Source: Polytrichum commune
Taxonomy: Eukaryota; Streptophyta; Polytrichopsida; Polytrichales; Polytrichaceae
Assembly (NCBI GenBank): GCA_950295325.1
Contig: OX485808.1
Coordinates: 4,716,501 to 4,776,500 of the forward strand
Length of the DNA stretch: 60,000 nt
Direction of reading: 5' to 3'
Shown: positions 37,540-52,310 of the stretch, in pieces
How positions within the stretch are numbered: the first letter of the stretch is position 1
How the letters are laid out: each line of letters begins with the position of its first letter
Translations under genes and position numbers: made by a program
Notes under the pieces: generated by a model
Databases searched by the model: none
Told to the model about the DNA's origin: nothing
What the model saw: only the letters and a program-made list of their open reading frames with translations

Positions 37540-39060
37540 AAATCATCAACAGGAAAGAAGCAAATATCTTCGGGAATAATCTCCTAAGTACGAAATTAGA
37601 CTCCGAAGTTACTTTAAAAGTGAACCAGGACGACATCAGGGCGACTAAATTGGACCAGGAAAGGTGCAACCTGCGATACACTGTAAACAGTTCAGTAGCG
37701 AAGAAGCTAAATATCTTTCAAGTACGAAACGTCTACCTCATTAAAACTAGCCCGACACCAAGCACTGCGATTATATTACAAGCGAAGAAGGATCGCGACT
37801 GGGCAAGGCTCTGTGGGGAAACATGTGGTCATTGATACGCACTACTTCCATAGCACCAAATCTTTGCTGCCATAAAACCTAAAGCTAGATAGCGAAATTA
37901 CTACAAGTGAAATGCCAAGGCAAGAATCTTTTGGGAGAAAAACTGCAATCGTCGAGACGCTCTAACATAAGGAGCTGCCTTAACTTCCCGCACAAAACCT
38001 AGGATGACACTAAGCGCTGCCATTATGTTACCTAAAAGTAAAGGGGTTCAATGGGGCTCAATACCAAGGCATCAATACCAAGGCAGCAATCTGCGAAAAA
38101 CAAATGCAATCGACGATAAGCTCTAATATGATGAGCTGCTCGGAGACGGAGCAAACTATCTAGACTGAGTCCGAAGAACAAAGTCTTCGCCCCAATGAAA
38201 CCAGCCAGAAACTGAACTCTGCGATTATTTACTAAAATGCAAGTTGAAGAAGGTTCACAATCCAGGGAGGAACTCAGGAAATTTAGCGATAGAGCCTCAC
38301 GAAATGAGTTGCCCGATCGCAAAGCTCAATATCTCCCAAATTACAAAACCTTCCCAAAACGAAACTAGAATGAGACTAAGCGCTGCAATTACGTTACCTA
38401 AATGTGAAGAAGTATCACTATCATCACCGCAGAAATCTGCGAAAAAACAAATGCAATCGACGATACGATAAATTGTTCGGAGACGGAGCAAACTATCTAG
38501 ACCGAGTCCTGAGTACAACACCGTTGCCACAATGAAACTAGCCATAAACTGAACGCTGCCATTTATCTAACATACAAGTGAAGAAGGTTCACAATCTAGG
38601 GAGGACACCTGACGGATAAATGGCGATACTGTCACACGAAATGAAGAGTTGCTTGGCCGCGAAGCTAAATACCTCCAAGGAAGACCTTCCAGCAACAAAA
38701 CTACAGTACGACTAAGCGATGCATTAACGTTCACCTAAAAGCAGCAAAAAAAGGTCACTATCATGGCAGCAATCTGCGAAAATCAAATGCAAATCAACGA
38801 TACTCTCTATTGGAATTCTAATACAATGAGTTTCTCCGAATCTGGACTGAGTGCTCATTACAAAACCCTCGCCGCGAAGAAACTAAGCGGAAACCAGGCT
38901 CTGCCATTACCAAACATGAAATTGGAGAAGCTCGCAAATCGGGGAGGAACCTGGCAAATTGGCGATACAGTCTCACGAAATGATTTGCCCGGTCGCGAAC
39001 TTGCAAAACATCTCCAAAGCACAACGCGAAAGCGCATAATTGCTGAAAATTCTTGACGGA
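37540..39060. repeat. Tandem array of about 340-bp dimers made of about 170-bp monomers
   Basis: GCAG.AATCTGCGAAAA recurs at 38,083, 38,429 and 38,766 (spacings 346 and 337). A second mark, GGTTCACAATC.AGGGAGGA, recurs near 38,252 and 38,588, with a decayed form near 38,925. A word like CGCTGC.ATTA..TTACCTAAA occurs twice per unit, near 38,016, 38,215, 38,381, 38,552, 38,718 and 38,893, so each unit is a dimer of roughly 166-199-bp half-units. More diverged copies extend left to about 37,540. It is non-coding. It starts about 0.7 kb upstream of the proposed PLD start codon and is less AT-rich than the neighbouring DNA. Confidence 0.85.
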
Positions 39061-39473
39061 GTTCGGAAGGAGCTGAATGAGGGCAAGAATCCAAAGCATT
39101 AAAAAAACAAAACAAAAAACCTGCAAAGCTCTAAACAGACATATGAGAAGAGGCTTGAAAGCAGCTGCGACGTTGAAGAACATCAGAGACTCGAGGACAC
39201 GTTCATGGCGCCAGGCGTGACAGAAGGATACACATTTCATCCACATTGTTCATCCATAAGTTCTTTGCGAAACCGCCAGATATCTGGCTATCTCGTCGAA
39301 TATCGTCTTCCCATCCACTCTGACCGAAAGTTTATTGCGTTTGGATTGAGAATTGGCAAATGGGGAGGGATGGATGTATGTCAACTGTACATGATTTCAT
39401 CCTAATAGAATACAGTACCTCTCATCCATCCTGACGAATGTATTTTCCTCCCATTTGTTTAGGGAATATTGGT

Positions 39474-39689
39474 TCAATGAACAGGGAGAACCGGTAATTA
39501 CGAATGAACCGGTCAAAGATTGAGAAATAACCGGTTGAAGTTCTAAGACCTTGGAAAAAATTACTGATCATTTAAAAAGAAGCTATGGAATATATTTTGT
39601 GTCGGTAAAGAGGAACCGAAAGATGTGACATGTAACCAGTTGGACTTGGAAACACTAGGATTTTGCCTAATTTATGTCCAAAAATCTCC
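39474..39689 (+). repeat. Dispersed repeat R4, copy 3
   Basis: This begins CAATGAACAGGGAGAACCGG and ends CCAAAAATCTCC. It shares 'GACTTGGAAACACTAGGATT' with the other copies. It is non-coding. Confidence 0.65.
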
Positions 39690-42336
39690 ATGTACACTGT
39701 ATTGGTTCCACTGGGACCACTATGAGAGTAAATTGTTGCATACAAGCGTACCTCTCATTTTTTTAACATAGGAATGTGGGGAATATTCTGTGGAGTACTC
39801 TCAATGCCACATAACATTGTTATGGATCTGAATAATGTTATGTGCAACCCGGGGATTGGTTCTTTTAGTTGATTTGGCACCAAAATTAGTTTCAATAACC
39901 CCACAATTATTGAGATGAATCAATCACAAGTTTATAAGGGTTCAAATTTATATGTTGAATGGATGAGAGGTGCATTCGCATGCAACAAGTCCCTCTTGGA
40001 TGGGATTGTAACACATAATATATGATTTTGGCAATAAAATTAGTGTGCCATGTTAATCAAAGTGGTGGTCATGACTTGTCATGTAGCATCATGTGTCACA
40101 TTACGTCATATGACAGCCTCTCTAGTTGTCAACTAACGATTGCATGATCATTGCCTTCAACACCATTAGCCTTTTGAATTCCCGGACTTTGAAGTCAATG
40201 TCATTTCATTGGTGCAGGTCGACAATAAATAATGTGACCCACACTAAATCAATTGTTTAGTGTAATTATTACCAAATTAGTATCCACAATGCAATAATTT
40301 TGATAATTATCTTGCTATAAAATAAGAAAAAAATTGAAAATTGAAAATTATTTCCTTGATGAACTTAAAGAGTACATTTTCATGTGCTCATGGATTGGCT
40401 AAAATTAGGCAGTGGGCACATTTCATCACCTAGCTCTCCATCCCCTTTTGAGTATTGTCCTAGAAAGAGATGTCATCCATCCATCTCCCCTCACTATCAT
40501 TCATGCAAATATCATGCATTAATGCTTGATTGCAACGAATTATTGTAAAGGACAATGCCTCACATTTCCATTCAAGTCTAAAGAGAAATTTGGACTGTCT
40601 ATTTTTTTTAACATTATTTGAATTGGCATCAAAATAGTTTTAAAGACCGGGCTCCAAACTAATCTTGCAAGACCTCTTAGAGTTATGTGTATAATCATGG
40701 CATCAAACTCCGGTTGAGTTGGTTAAAACGTGAGTTTGAGAGTGTATTCGTAAAGCCACCCAAGTTTTCTTAAGGTTTGTACTAAAATGCTTAAAGAGTG
40801 GTGTTGGACTGTTATAAACCGGCATTCTAACTTGTCATCCTAGAATGGGTGGACTAAGCTAGCCTTGTATTGACCTATCTTGGGTTTAGGATGGCGTGTT
40901 CCATGGTTAGACCTTATTTTAAACCCTAAAGTTCTCTCAAAGTTTTTGGAACAACAAGTAGAAGTCCAAAGAGCTTCACCCAACTTTCAAAATAAGCTCC
41001 AACACATGATAAGCTACTGAGCTCTTATTAGAAGATTCTCCCAAAGAAGAATCGCACACACGGTTTCATCCCTCTTTGAGGAACTTTACGCATATCTCTT
41101 TTAAACTGAATAAACCTCAACCTTGAAGGCAACAAGTCTTCAATCTCCCTTGGCCCAATCTCGTTCTTGTAGTGGGAACAACACTAGAAAGTCCAAGGCA
41201 AAGAGCACAACAAAGAATGGACGAATTCATCCAACATCAATACGGCCATCCATGTTTTCACTTCACAACCACCACAACTTTATCATCCTATAGTTCTTCC
41301 ACATTTCATCCAACCCCTCACTCATCCATTCTAACCTGTCATTATTAGGAACAATATTAATTGACTAGTGAATGTCATGATAAAGGGAACATGCCAAGAT
41401 CTCCACCTATAACCTGGGTAGTCGGTCGTCCACTGTAGCAACTTCTAAGACCGCCACTTGTCAATTCGTGGGGAGGTGTCAAGCCACATGAGTACAAACA
41501 TGGAGGATAGGAACGTGAAGTTAGGCACATTATAAAATAGCACCCACACCACATCATTGAAAGCACCATTGGAAAGGCTTACCTAGACCAAAATCTAAGT
41601 TTGAAGTTGCTACCTAAAAAGCGTATGACAATGGGCCCGAAATGGTCGGTGTTTCTTATTGGAACGCTTGACTTATTATTTGCGTGGCATTCGGTAATGC
41701 TTATAAGAACGGATACCCAAAACGACATGTGTCACAATGCGATTGCACTTTGTACGTGTTCAAAATAATAGTAGCCACCATGGCACCATCTCTAGTTTAA
41801 TAATGAAGACAATCCGGTGGGGGGGACATCCATGCGACTATATATTACAAAAGTAGAGAATCTTCATTGTGGACTCTTATCGCTTTTGCATCTCGGCAAC
41901 GGAATTCGAAAGGATGACATTGTGATTCGCAATTGCTAAGGAGCTAGATGAGGCGATTCCCGAGCCAATGCAACAAAACTAAAAGTGTATGTGGAGTTTT
42001 GAAGTGCTAACAAGTGTTTGGGCATTTACTTCATTCATTTTATGGTACGTATTTGAGCTCCACTTCCATTCCTTACTCTTCAAGGCCTCTAAACTAAAAT
42101 TCTTAATTAATCACGTGAGGTGGCACCTAGTGGTGACAAAGCTAGAACCCACATTAACATGAACCCATGCTACTTATCTAGCCCCCCCCCCCCCCCCCAT
42201 GTTAGTATGAACCCTTGTTCATTGTTTAGCACCCAAGTTAATCCGGGTCGAAATGATTTAGTGTGGGCCACACTAATCGTTTTTGTAGAAAAGTAGTGTG
42301 GATGAAAGGTTTTGTATGTTAGCTTTTGACCTTGAA

Positions 42337-42706
42337 CTACACTAGATGTGATGTTTAGTGTCATATGGTGTTTGATGTCACTATGGTGACTTTTCGGATG
42401 ACACCTCTTATGAGTAAGTGAACAAATATTGTCATGGATGATGGATGAGTTCATCCATTGGCCAAAACCCTACTTTCTCTTGTCGGCAACTTGTGATGAA
42501 ATAGTGCTATGGATGATTGAAATTTGGATATAAAATCACATGGTAAGTGATAGTATTTGCAACATTGTAAATCTATAATCCCCCGAAAAAGTTACAAGGA
42601 ATGACAAATAATGTGGGGTTAATATTTAGTGTTCGTGACACTATACCGTGGTTTACAATTAGTATTGAGCAAGATGATTAGAATTGGTGACAATTTAGTA
42701 TACTAC
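42337..42706 (+). mobile_element. TIR element family 1, copy C
   Basis: The left end reads CTACACTAGATGTGATGTTT and the right end, reverse-complemented, reads GTAGTATACTAAATTGTCAC. The interior matches copies A, B and D, including ATGGATGATGGATGAGTTCA and GTTTACAATTAGTATTGAGC. It is about 370 bp and non-coding. Confidence 0.7.
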
Positions 42707-44613
42707 TGGTTAGAATTCTCCATAAAGACTTAAGGAAGGTCAAGGATTTTGGGCATGCATTGTTTTCACCATGACTATAGATTAAAATGGTCCACGTTCA
42801 TTTTTTTCCACATTAATTTTTTCATCCACACTAATAGAACAATTTACTAGATTAATCATTAAAACATCCTTGTTGAATAGAAGACCCTACAAGCAAATAT
42901 GTGTAAAGGTTGGAGATCAATGTTCTCTTTTATGTTTCTAAATTTTCATGTTTCTAAATTAGTGATAAGTTTTGAATTTGAACTCCATAAGAGGCCATAG
43001 GGCTTATGGATGACTTTGGAGGCAAGTACATCCATAAAGAAGTTGGGAGGAAGGTCAAAATGAAAAGAATTGAAATGAAATTGATTTCAAAGTCCGGGAA
43101 GCCAATCAATGTGCTTGTAATTGTCACAAATTATTCTTGCCATTGGCAGTGATTTTATTCCAACTGTCAATATGAAGAAGTTTGAGTTGTTCACAAAAAA
43201 TTTTGAATTCAAAAATGAGTTACACTGTTTATGATATTTAATGCCACATACATAATAACGTCACTTATCTTATTTTGAGGCGTGTGTTAGGTTTAAACTA
43301 ATGACCAACAACTTCATCATTAGTCTCACCTCATGACGCTTGACGTTCAAGTGCGCTTACTAATATTTGGCATGAGGACACTAAATACTTTAAACAGAGT
43401 AGTAGTTGAGTCAGCACTTGTTGGTGATTTACTGTGTATAGTTAGGATTTCATAGCGAATTTACTATGAATCTTCATATTTCACAAATTTATACCACGTG
43501 TCTATACCAAGATTTTATTGCAGATATTCATCATTTGTTTTTGAAAATTGATGATTCCAAATTGATTATCGAAAACTCATGAAGATCAATGGATGTAGTT
43601 ATTATATAAGGATGGTCCAAAAAAACATGAGTGACAACTTTGTTTCAAGTTTAATGATCATTCATGTTTGAATGATTTAACGTTTAGATGATATGATGGA
43701 AGAGCAATACCCTTCATGAACTTGAAGGTGAAACCCTCACTACATACCAAGACTAGATTGGTTCCATGTGTGTTCATTGTATGTGCATTATATACCGTAA
43801 ATACAATTTGGATTTGAACCACTTCAATGTGGAAGGATGAGTCTTAGGCATATGAGTGTGTAAGTTTGAGGCATCCCTAGTATAAGGATGAATACATGCA
43901 CATATGTCTCAATATGTAGTCATGACCCGATTATAAGTGGCATTATCACCCTATCAACTAGGATTCCAATAAATATGGACAAAAGACTTGTTCAAAAATA
44001 ATAACGCATTTGAAGGTATTCTCTTGCACATACACATTGCACATTGCAAGAAACGTCATTTGAGAAGGAAAATAACCCTTAAATACATGATAAAAACCCT
44101 AATCATATATACTTTGAGAAGCATGTGGTCAAATAATCAATCTAGTTGTGTATGACAAATAACATAGTGTGCACACACTTAAAACATGCTATACAAAGAG
44201 ATATATTCTTCATCTAAGACTAGTATTTGTCAATTCTATCATAGATTTTATTGATAAAAGTGCATGTATACATTTTCATTATGTCCATATTTCATGCATA
44301 CTAGACTTACTTGACATCAAATTTATTGATGAATTTGTATCCAAAAATAAAATTTGGAACAACAAAAACAACAAATTTTTTGCAAAAATGCAATGCTACA
44401 AAATATACTACTTATTTTTTTCATACTTTGGACTTGGATCCTAATGATAAATTCCTTGGGTCCAAAAAATTTCCATCAACCCATAGGATCGGTTCATTAT
44501 GGATTTTCTTTTGTCTTGGACTTTAATGTAAGCCAACCCTTGGGGCATGATTTTATGTGATAGCGGGTTTAGGCAAAGCAAAGTAGACTCCACCAATGTG
44601 GGCTATGCTTTGG

Positions 44614-45558
44614 CTACCGTAGGTTCATAGCTGGTTCGACACATGTTAGCCGAATAATTAATTAAAGTTCAAAAAGTAGGTTCGGCACCTAAAAATAATA
44701 CATTCACATTTTCGGCAATTTTCTCTTTTAATTTTAAAAATTCAGCTTAAATTCGTTTTTAATTTTCTATTTAAGCTTATATCTTGTACATCTCTCTTGC
44801 ATTGAATGACAAGTAAGATGTGAGTGAAGAGTTGAGAATGCTCTGTGCTTTATGCAAGTAGAGTGGAGTTGTGTTCAACAATGCATATGGGATATGTAAA
44901 CTTTGAGGTGAAGCACCGAGTTAGACTTCATTTTTATAACACGCATAACTTTTGCATAGAATTTTCAAATGACATAAAATTTGTTGGAGGTGAAAGATTA
45001 CTTGATTTCTAAACTTTTCTTAGGTCAACAAAAATCCAAAAAAGTTGATCTTCTATGCACAAATGAGCTCCAAAAAACTGTTATGAACGCATTTTAATTT
45101 TTTGATCTTTACACGGCTGCAATGTTTTGTCCATATCTTTGTCATAAAGACTTATTTTGACACAAAACTTGTTGGAGGTGGAAGAAGGATTGATTTCTCA
45201 ACTTTTGTTAGTTGGACAAAATTCTATAAAACTTCATCTTCTATGCTTAATTAAACTCCAAAAATTTGTGTACAACACATTTGAAAAGCCTCACCTAGAG
45301 TCTTGCTACTTCTTAACCCATATTCTTTGTGGACTAATGTAAGTGAGCTTGATTACAAAAGGAGCACCTTCTCTCTTTCAAAATTCACATATGCTTCCAC
45401 TGTAAGTAAAACTCTAGTGAGAAGTAAAAATTTCTTACTTTTTGGCAATTTTGGCAATTAATTAATTTTATATTCGGCAAAAAATGCCAATAATATTAAA
45501 AAAATCGTGTCTATTTTTAGAATTATTTTGTGCCGAACCTGCTATTAAACTACGGTAG
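44614..45558. mobile_element. TIR element of about 0.94 kb with CTACCGTAG termini
   Basis: The left end reads CTACCGTAGGTTCATAGC and the right end, reverse-complemented, reads CTACCGTAGTTTAATAGC. Both continue GGTTCG.CAC, so about 25 of 29 positions match. A TA dinucleotide at both edges could be the target duplication of a mariner-like element starting CCGTAG. The interior holds a diverged direct repeat of about 115 bp (44,970-45,085 and 45,155-45,270, with the shared word TTGTTGGAGGTG), which I read as an internal duplication. No transposase was seen. Confidence 0.75.
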
Positions 45559-46479
45559 TAACTTCAAGCATCTTGTTAGTTGAGGACTTCTATGTGGAGT
45601 AGCGGAGGCAACATATGAGAGAGTACATTTGCCATGTTATGAAGGATGCAAGCTGGAATGCATCCAAAATCACATCTACTCATTTCAATTGTTGCATGAT
45701 TAGGTTTACTGAAATTTGTATCTTAAAATAGTAGAAAAGTATAATATAATTCCATAAAGTACAATTTCTTTCTTTTAAGAAGTTTCAATAATAAAAACAT
45801 GCCACCATGAAAAGAGAAGAAAACCAATGTATGACAATCTTCGATCCGAAGCAACAACTTAGAGAGGTGGTCAACTCCCCTTTCTCGACCCCCCTCCCCA
45901 AAGCAATTGTGGATGCTATTGATTCTTATACTTCAAAGATATTTTATGCATGATTTTTGGGTTGAATTTTTGTCATTTAGTAGTTTTCACTCACTTGGTG
46001 GGCATGTGGACTCGCACCCTTAGTGTAACCCTTTGCAAATAGTGTAGGTGACACTAACATACCATAGACAATGCAAATGAATGAGCAACTAAGCAAGTAA
46101 TTCCTCCCCACAAACTGAGCAAGTAATTCCTCCCTGCTAATTGCATCCTTGACCTATTAGGATTTCATAATTGTATTAATTATTGTAATTATTTAATCGT
46201 GTTGCCCCCCTCTCCCTATCATACAGTGGTTTTCCTTGACGTGGCCAACAAGTGGACCAAGATAGGTAAATAAATAAAAATGTTGGTTTCATGGGAAAGC
46301 AAGCGTAGATGAAGAGTCTCTTTGCCTCCAAAGGGGTGCACTCTTCAATAAAAACCTATAAATATTTGCATTCATTACCCCTTTTCAAACCACCCCTATA
46401 TACATTCTTCTTGGTTGCAACTCACTAATATACATACATGTTGAAGTGAGGGTATATAGGTGGAGATATGTATACAAAA

Positions 46480-46765
46480 TTCCTTCATGTAGAAAGGGTA
46501 GCGGGATTTATCACTTTACACGGGTTCTCAAGTCCCAAGTATGACATGGATGCCTACATGGCAACGCTACTTGGAGGTGAGGATCACTTCTGTTGAGAGT
46601 TGGGGTTGAGCAAAAAACTAGACTTAACTCGCAACACAAGTTTTGAGAGATTTTGCATATGCCAATCAAGATCTTATTTTAATGGATATATTTCAATGAT
46701 TTCTTGAGGTTCAAAAGTTGAGACTTGCTAGCATTAGTGAGACTTGAAACTTGGCACCCCGTGTG
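46480..46765 (+). repeat. Fragment of TIR element family R5
   Basis: This matches 54,530-54,665 and 55,070-55,225. Landmarks are 'ATGGATGCCTACATG', TGGAGGTGAGG, TTGAGAGTTGGG and AATGGATATA. Only the right terminal region is partly preserved (CCCGTGTGAATG). Confidence 0.5.
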
Positions 46766-46864
46766 AATGCATCCTAAGTGCAAAGCAAATCATTCTCCAA
46801 TCACATGTGTCCTTAGAAAATTCAACTTCCAATGCTTGCAATTTTTCTATTATTTGTAAAAACA

Positions 46865-47270
46865 CTACACTTAATATTGTATTTAGTGTCATATGATATT
46901 TTATGCCCCTATGATACCTTGTCTAATGACGCTTCTTATGGATAAGTTTACCAGTAATGTCATCCCAACTTACTTTTGAATTCATCCAAGTGCTAATCAT
47001 TGACAAAAAAAGAAAAGAAAAAAAGAGGGTTTGATATATTCCGCATCCTAACATCTTATGGAATGAAATGTTATCATGAAAGATTGAAATTTGGATGAAA
47101 AACCACTTAGTAAGCAACGATAATTGCAACATTGTAACACTATAATGCCCCCAAACAATACAAGGAATGAAAATGAATGTTTAGGTGATAGCACACAAGC
47201 AGTTTACAATTAGCATTAAGCAAGACGAATACGGTAGAATTGGTGAAACTAAATACTATATTTAGTACAC
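46865..47270 (+). mobile_element. TIR element family 1, copy D
   Basis: The left end reads CTACACTTAATATTGTATTT and the right end, reverse-complemented, reads GTGTACTAAATATAGTATTT. The interior aligns with copies A and C, including GTTTACAATTAGCATTAAGC. It is about 405 bp and non-coding. Confidence 0.7.
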
Positions 47271-48519
47271 TGAGCCTCCAGGGTCACAATCTCACAATGT
47301 GCATACCATGTTTGATTTTTACTCAACAAGAAGCATATCAAGACGTTTCCAGTGATCTATCACCTAGTAAACCCTCCCCCACCCAAATCATTCAACTACC
47401 CAGGAGTCTTATAATTCCTACATGTTGTCATCCAAGCCTTCACACTCAACAAGTGGCAGGGTGTATGAATCTCCAGGCCTTTGAGGAAGTTCAAGACTAA
47501 GTTAAGTTACTTGAATTTGCATAGTTTCAGGCCGGAAGTATTTACAAAAGTTGTTTGGTGTTTGTGCAGTATTGATACAAATGCAAATTCAGCAATGGAC
47601 ACATGGGACGCAGAGAAGATGATGGCACAGATTGAGTTCACTGGATGAGATTATAAAACACCACTTTCTCTTGAATGCCCTGGTACTATCTCCCAGTTAT
47701 CACTGACAACCTAAATACAGAACACTTCTCTGACAAATCTCACACCCTGGCCCTGTACACAAACACAAAGTACACTGATTTGCTCACAAGTGTCACATGC
47801 TGTGTACATATAACTTTAACTCAACCTCTCTTTATGAAGCCAGACGCCTTTCCCTTCTTGAAAGCCTAGACACAACTCAACCCAACAAGTGACAAGTGAC
47901 GTGGCTGCCTGAGAGGGCGACATTTCTGAAAAGGACTATAAGCCTCCTCCTCGACAAATAAGCTTGTGTCTGGTGTTCCATCGTACTTAGTCTTACCTGT
48001 ACCGAGGATACTGAATTTGCATGGTCCTAACTTCTCACCTAAGTTAACAAGGTGAGAATCGGTTCACTGTTGCAAGATCTTCCGACCCACCAGTAATAAA
48101 GCACAGAACATAGGCTTGGGTCCACAAGAACTGCACTGTTTTGTCTAATTAGTTGTGGGTTACAATTTGGAGCTACGCATCGCTATAGCATTTTACTGAG
48201 AGTATCAGTTTTACCCGAATAACATAAGGAGTTAGTATGCACACCGAAGAATGCGATATCACTTAGTTGATAAAAAATGATAATGTCGGGTAAAAGTTAC
48301 AGCAACACGTAACTCCGAATGGTAACCCACACTAATTAGATAAAGAAGTGTAGAGCCTGACCTCTTGACAAGAGTATCCGAATAAGTCTCCTTCACACCA
48401 CACCATGTCTGGTGATTGGAAGGTGCTATTCGATTCTAGAAAATTCACATGGTCCACATTAGTCAAAGAAAATTGTGAAGTTCAATTGAAGGAGGGAAGA
48501 CACATGGCACTGAGTCTAC

Positions 48520-48582
48520 ATATGACCTGTTCATCTACATACGGACCTGTTCATCTACATAAGACCTATTCATCTACACACC
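48520..48582 (+). repeat. Short tandem repeat, three units of about 20 bp
   Basis: The phrase GACCTGTTCATCTACATA is repeated three times with small changes. It is non-coding and downstream of the deaminase gene. Confidence 0.7.
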
Positions 48583-48859
48583 ATGGCTGCACTGGCAACC
48601 ACGCTAAGAGGTCCAGGAACATCACGTGATGTCAACCAACTATTAAATGTGCACAATTTGAACAACTGACTTCACAAGATAGTCAAATCTGGTTGAGTCT
48701 TACTTTCGATAACTTCATTGCCAACAGCTAAAACGATTTCTTGAGATGAGGTATATAAATTTCAATGTGTAAAAGCACTCTGAAGTGGGTCAAACCTATT
48801 AAACCTCATATCACAAACTGGAAGTTGGAGTAAAGCCACAGAAGCATCATCCAAACACA

Positions 48860-48997
48860 TCAATGAACAGGGAGAACCGACCGTTAGTTACAGATGCACC
48901 GGTTGAGTTTGAGAAATCACCAGTTGAAGTTCAAGACTTCAGGAAAATTACCCTCATTTTAGAGAAATGTTGACCAATTATGCCCAAAAAACTCCCC
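48860..48997 (+). repeat. Dispersed repeat R4, copy 4 (internally deleted)
   Basis: This begins CAATGAACAGGGAGAACCGA and ends in ATTATGCCCAAAAAACTCCCC, missing the middle third of the other copies. It lies about 200 bp beyond the stop codon of the deaminase gene, so it may be inside the 3' UTR. Confidence 0.6.
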
Positions 48998-49198
48998 AGA
49001 CACTAAGACACACCTCTACTAATAATTGGTACAGAACCTCCAAAGGAGACAAATTACAACTATGACTTCAATTGCCAATTGACATGTTTCATTGAATAAA
49101 TGACCGATGTTGGTATGTTGCCACTAACACCAGATTAATATCCTACAAGAAACGCATATCAACCCTCACCACCATGCTACGGGTCCTCACTACTGAGG

Positions 49199-51076
<1,878 letters not shown>

Positions 51077-52035
51077 CAACACAGAGCAATGTAAGCACAA
51101 TACCCTTGCAACTTCTTTAAGATAAATGGCATACAGAAAGGTTTCGTATTACTCATGCTCATGACCAATTTCAATCAGCTGACTGAAACATAGAAATCTG
51201 GTCACAAAGTTCAAACAAGGTTATGAGAAGCATATCCCCCCCACCCACCCCACCCACCCCAGATAATGAAGTAGATAACAACAGCAAAATAAAAAGTACA
51301 CAAACCTGGTTCTGCCATGGGTCAGACTTCAATTCGGTGAGCTATCTTTCAAGGTTGATGACTTCCTGTGGCGTGTTCACTGAAGCATGTGTGACAGCTG
51401 GTAGATTGTTTTACTGAAAATTGATCTTTCTCCAAGCATGTGCGGTCCTGCAAAAGGGGATCCATAACTCAGTTGCAAGATTATGAAAGGTAAACAGCTG
51501 ACTCGCAAATGGAATTGGCACAAATGGTAACCTATAACTATATGTGCATCTTAACACAGTAGTACCTCCAAACAACCAACCGTGCTTATAAATCCTCTCA
51601 ATTGATATGATTATTTAGTTTCCTCACGTAGTTCTTGGATCCAGATTCCAAAACACCATGTAGACCGTGTTGCAAGCCTCAAGGTTAGGGTTCCCGAAAG
51701 AATCGCCTCATCCCCGATTGCTTGCAACCACTTGACACATATCATATATTAAAAAAACACAATTCCTTCATTAGGAAGTTAATTCCCCCATGCGTGATTG
51801 ACCCAAAAGATTAACATTAAGATTCAAACCCTACAAATATACCACAAACACATATCCAAATCCGCAGCCCTCGGGTTACGGCTCTCCCCAATTCACCGCA
51901 CTCCGATTCGCGGCACGGCCACCCCGGATCCAATGCAGAATCTCTCACATATAAGCAAAGCATAAACAAATCCTGCCGCTCCAATACATGCACACATTCT
52001 CGCAATCACGAAACGCGGAGAATTGCAAAACTTAC

Positions 52036-52136
52036 GAGAAACGAGACCACCTTTGGTTCTGCGAAAAGCGAGGGGGCGATATTATTGCAAGAGGCAGTAG
52101 AAGAGGGAGTAGAGAATGCAAATCAACAAGCGAGGT

Positions 52137-52167
<31 letters not shown>

Positions 52168-52310
52168 GAGTTGTAGGAATTGGTGTGGGTGGATTGTGGG
52201 AGAGATTCAAGCGGTGCGGGGATCGGTAAGATAGTCGCCGCAAACAAGGATGAAGAGTTGAAGAGCAACGGGAGTTCTGGCGGAGAAGGAGACCACCGCC
52301 AACATTGCAT
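52036..52310 (-). promoter_or_regulatory. Probable 5' UTR exon of the deaminase gene with a (CT)n tract
   Basis: On the minus strand this region is CT-rich, contains a (CT)n tract (plus-strand GA tract 52,140-52,168) and ends with a good donor, CTC|GTAAGTTTTG, at 52,035. Pyrimidine-rich leaders with CT repeats are common at plant transcription starts. A leader intron would then run to just before the ATG at 51,076. The acceptor was not settled. The open frame across it (starting MQCWRWSPSP) looks like low-complexity leader sequence rather than protein. Confidence 0.45.

Larger units (their letters stand above)
36879..49198. other. Intergenic region between the phospholipase D and guanosine deaminase genes
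   Basis: The first part holds the PLD promoter and a tandem array (37,540-39,060). From 39.1 to 48.9 kb I find no credible gene: frames are short, AT-rich and interrupted. It carries R4 copies, three TIR elements and a 19-base C-run at 42,181-42,199. 39,700-42,300 and 42,720-44,600 hold nothing I can name. Confidence 0.65.

Noticed and set aside
44169-44560. Overlapping plus-strand frames in three registers
   Set aside because: All are low-complexity Asn/Lys/Phe-rich translations typical of AT-rich non-coding DNA, with no motif and no splice structure.
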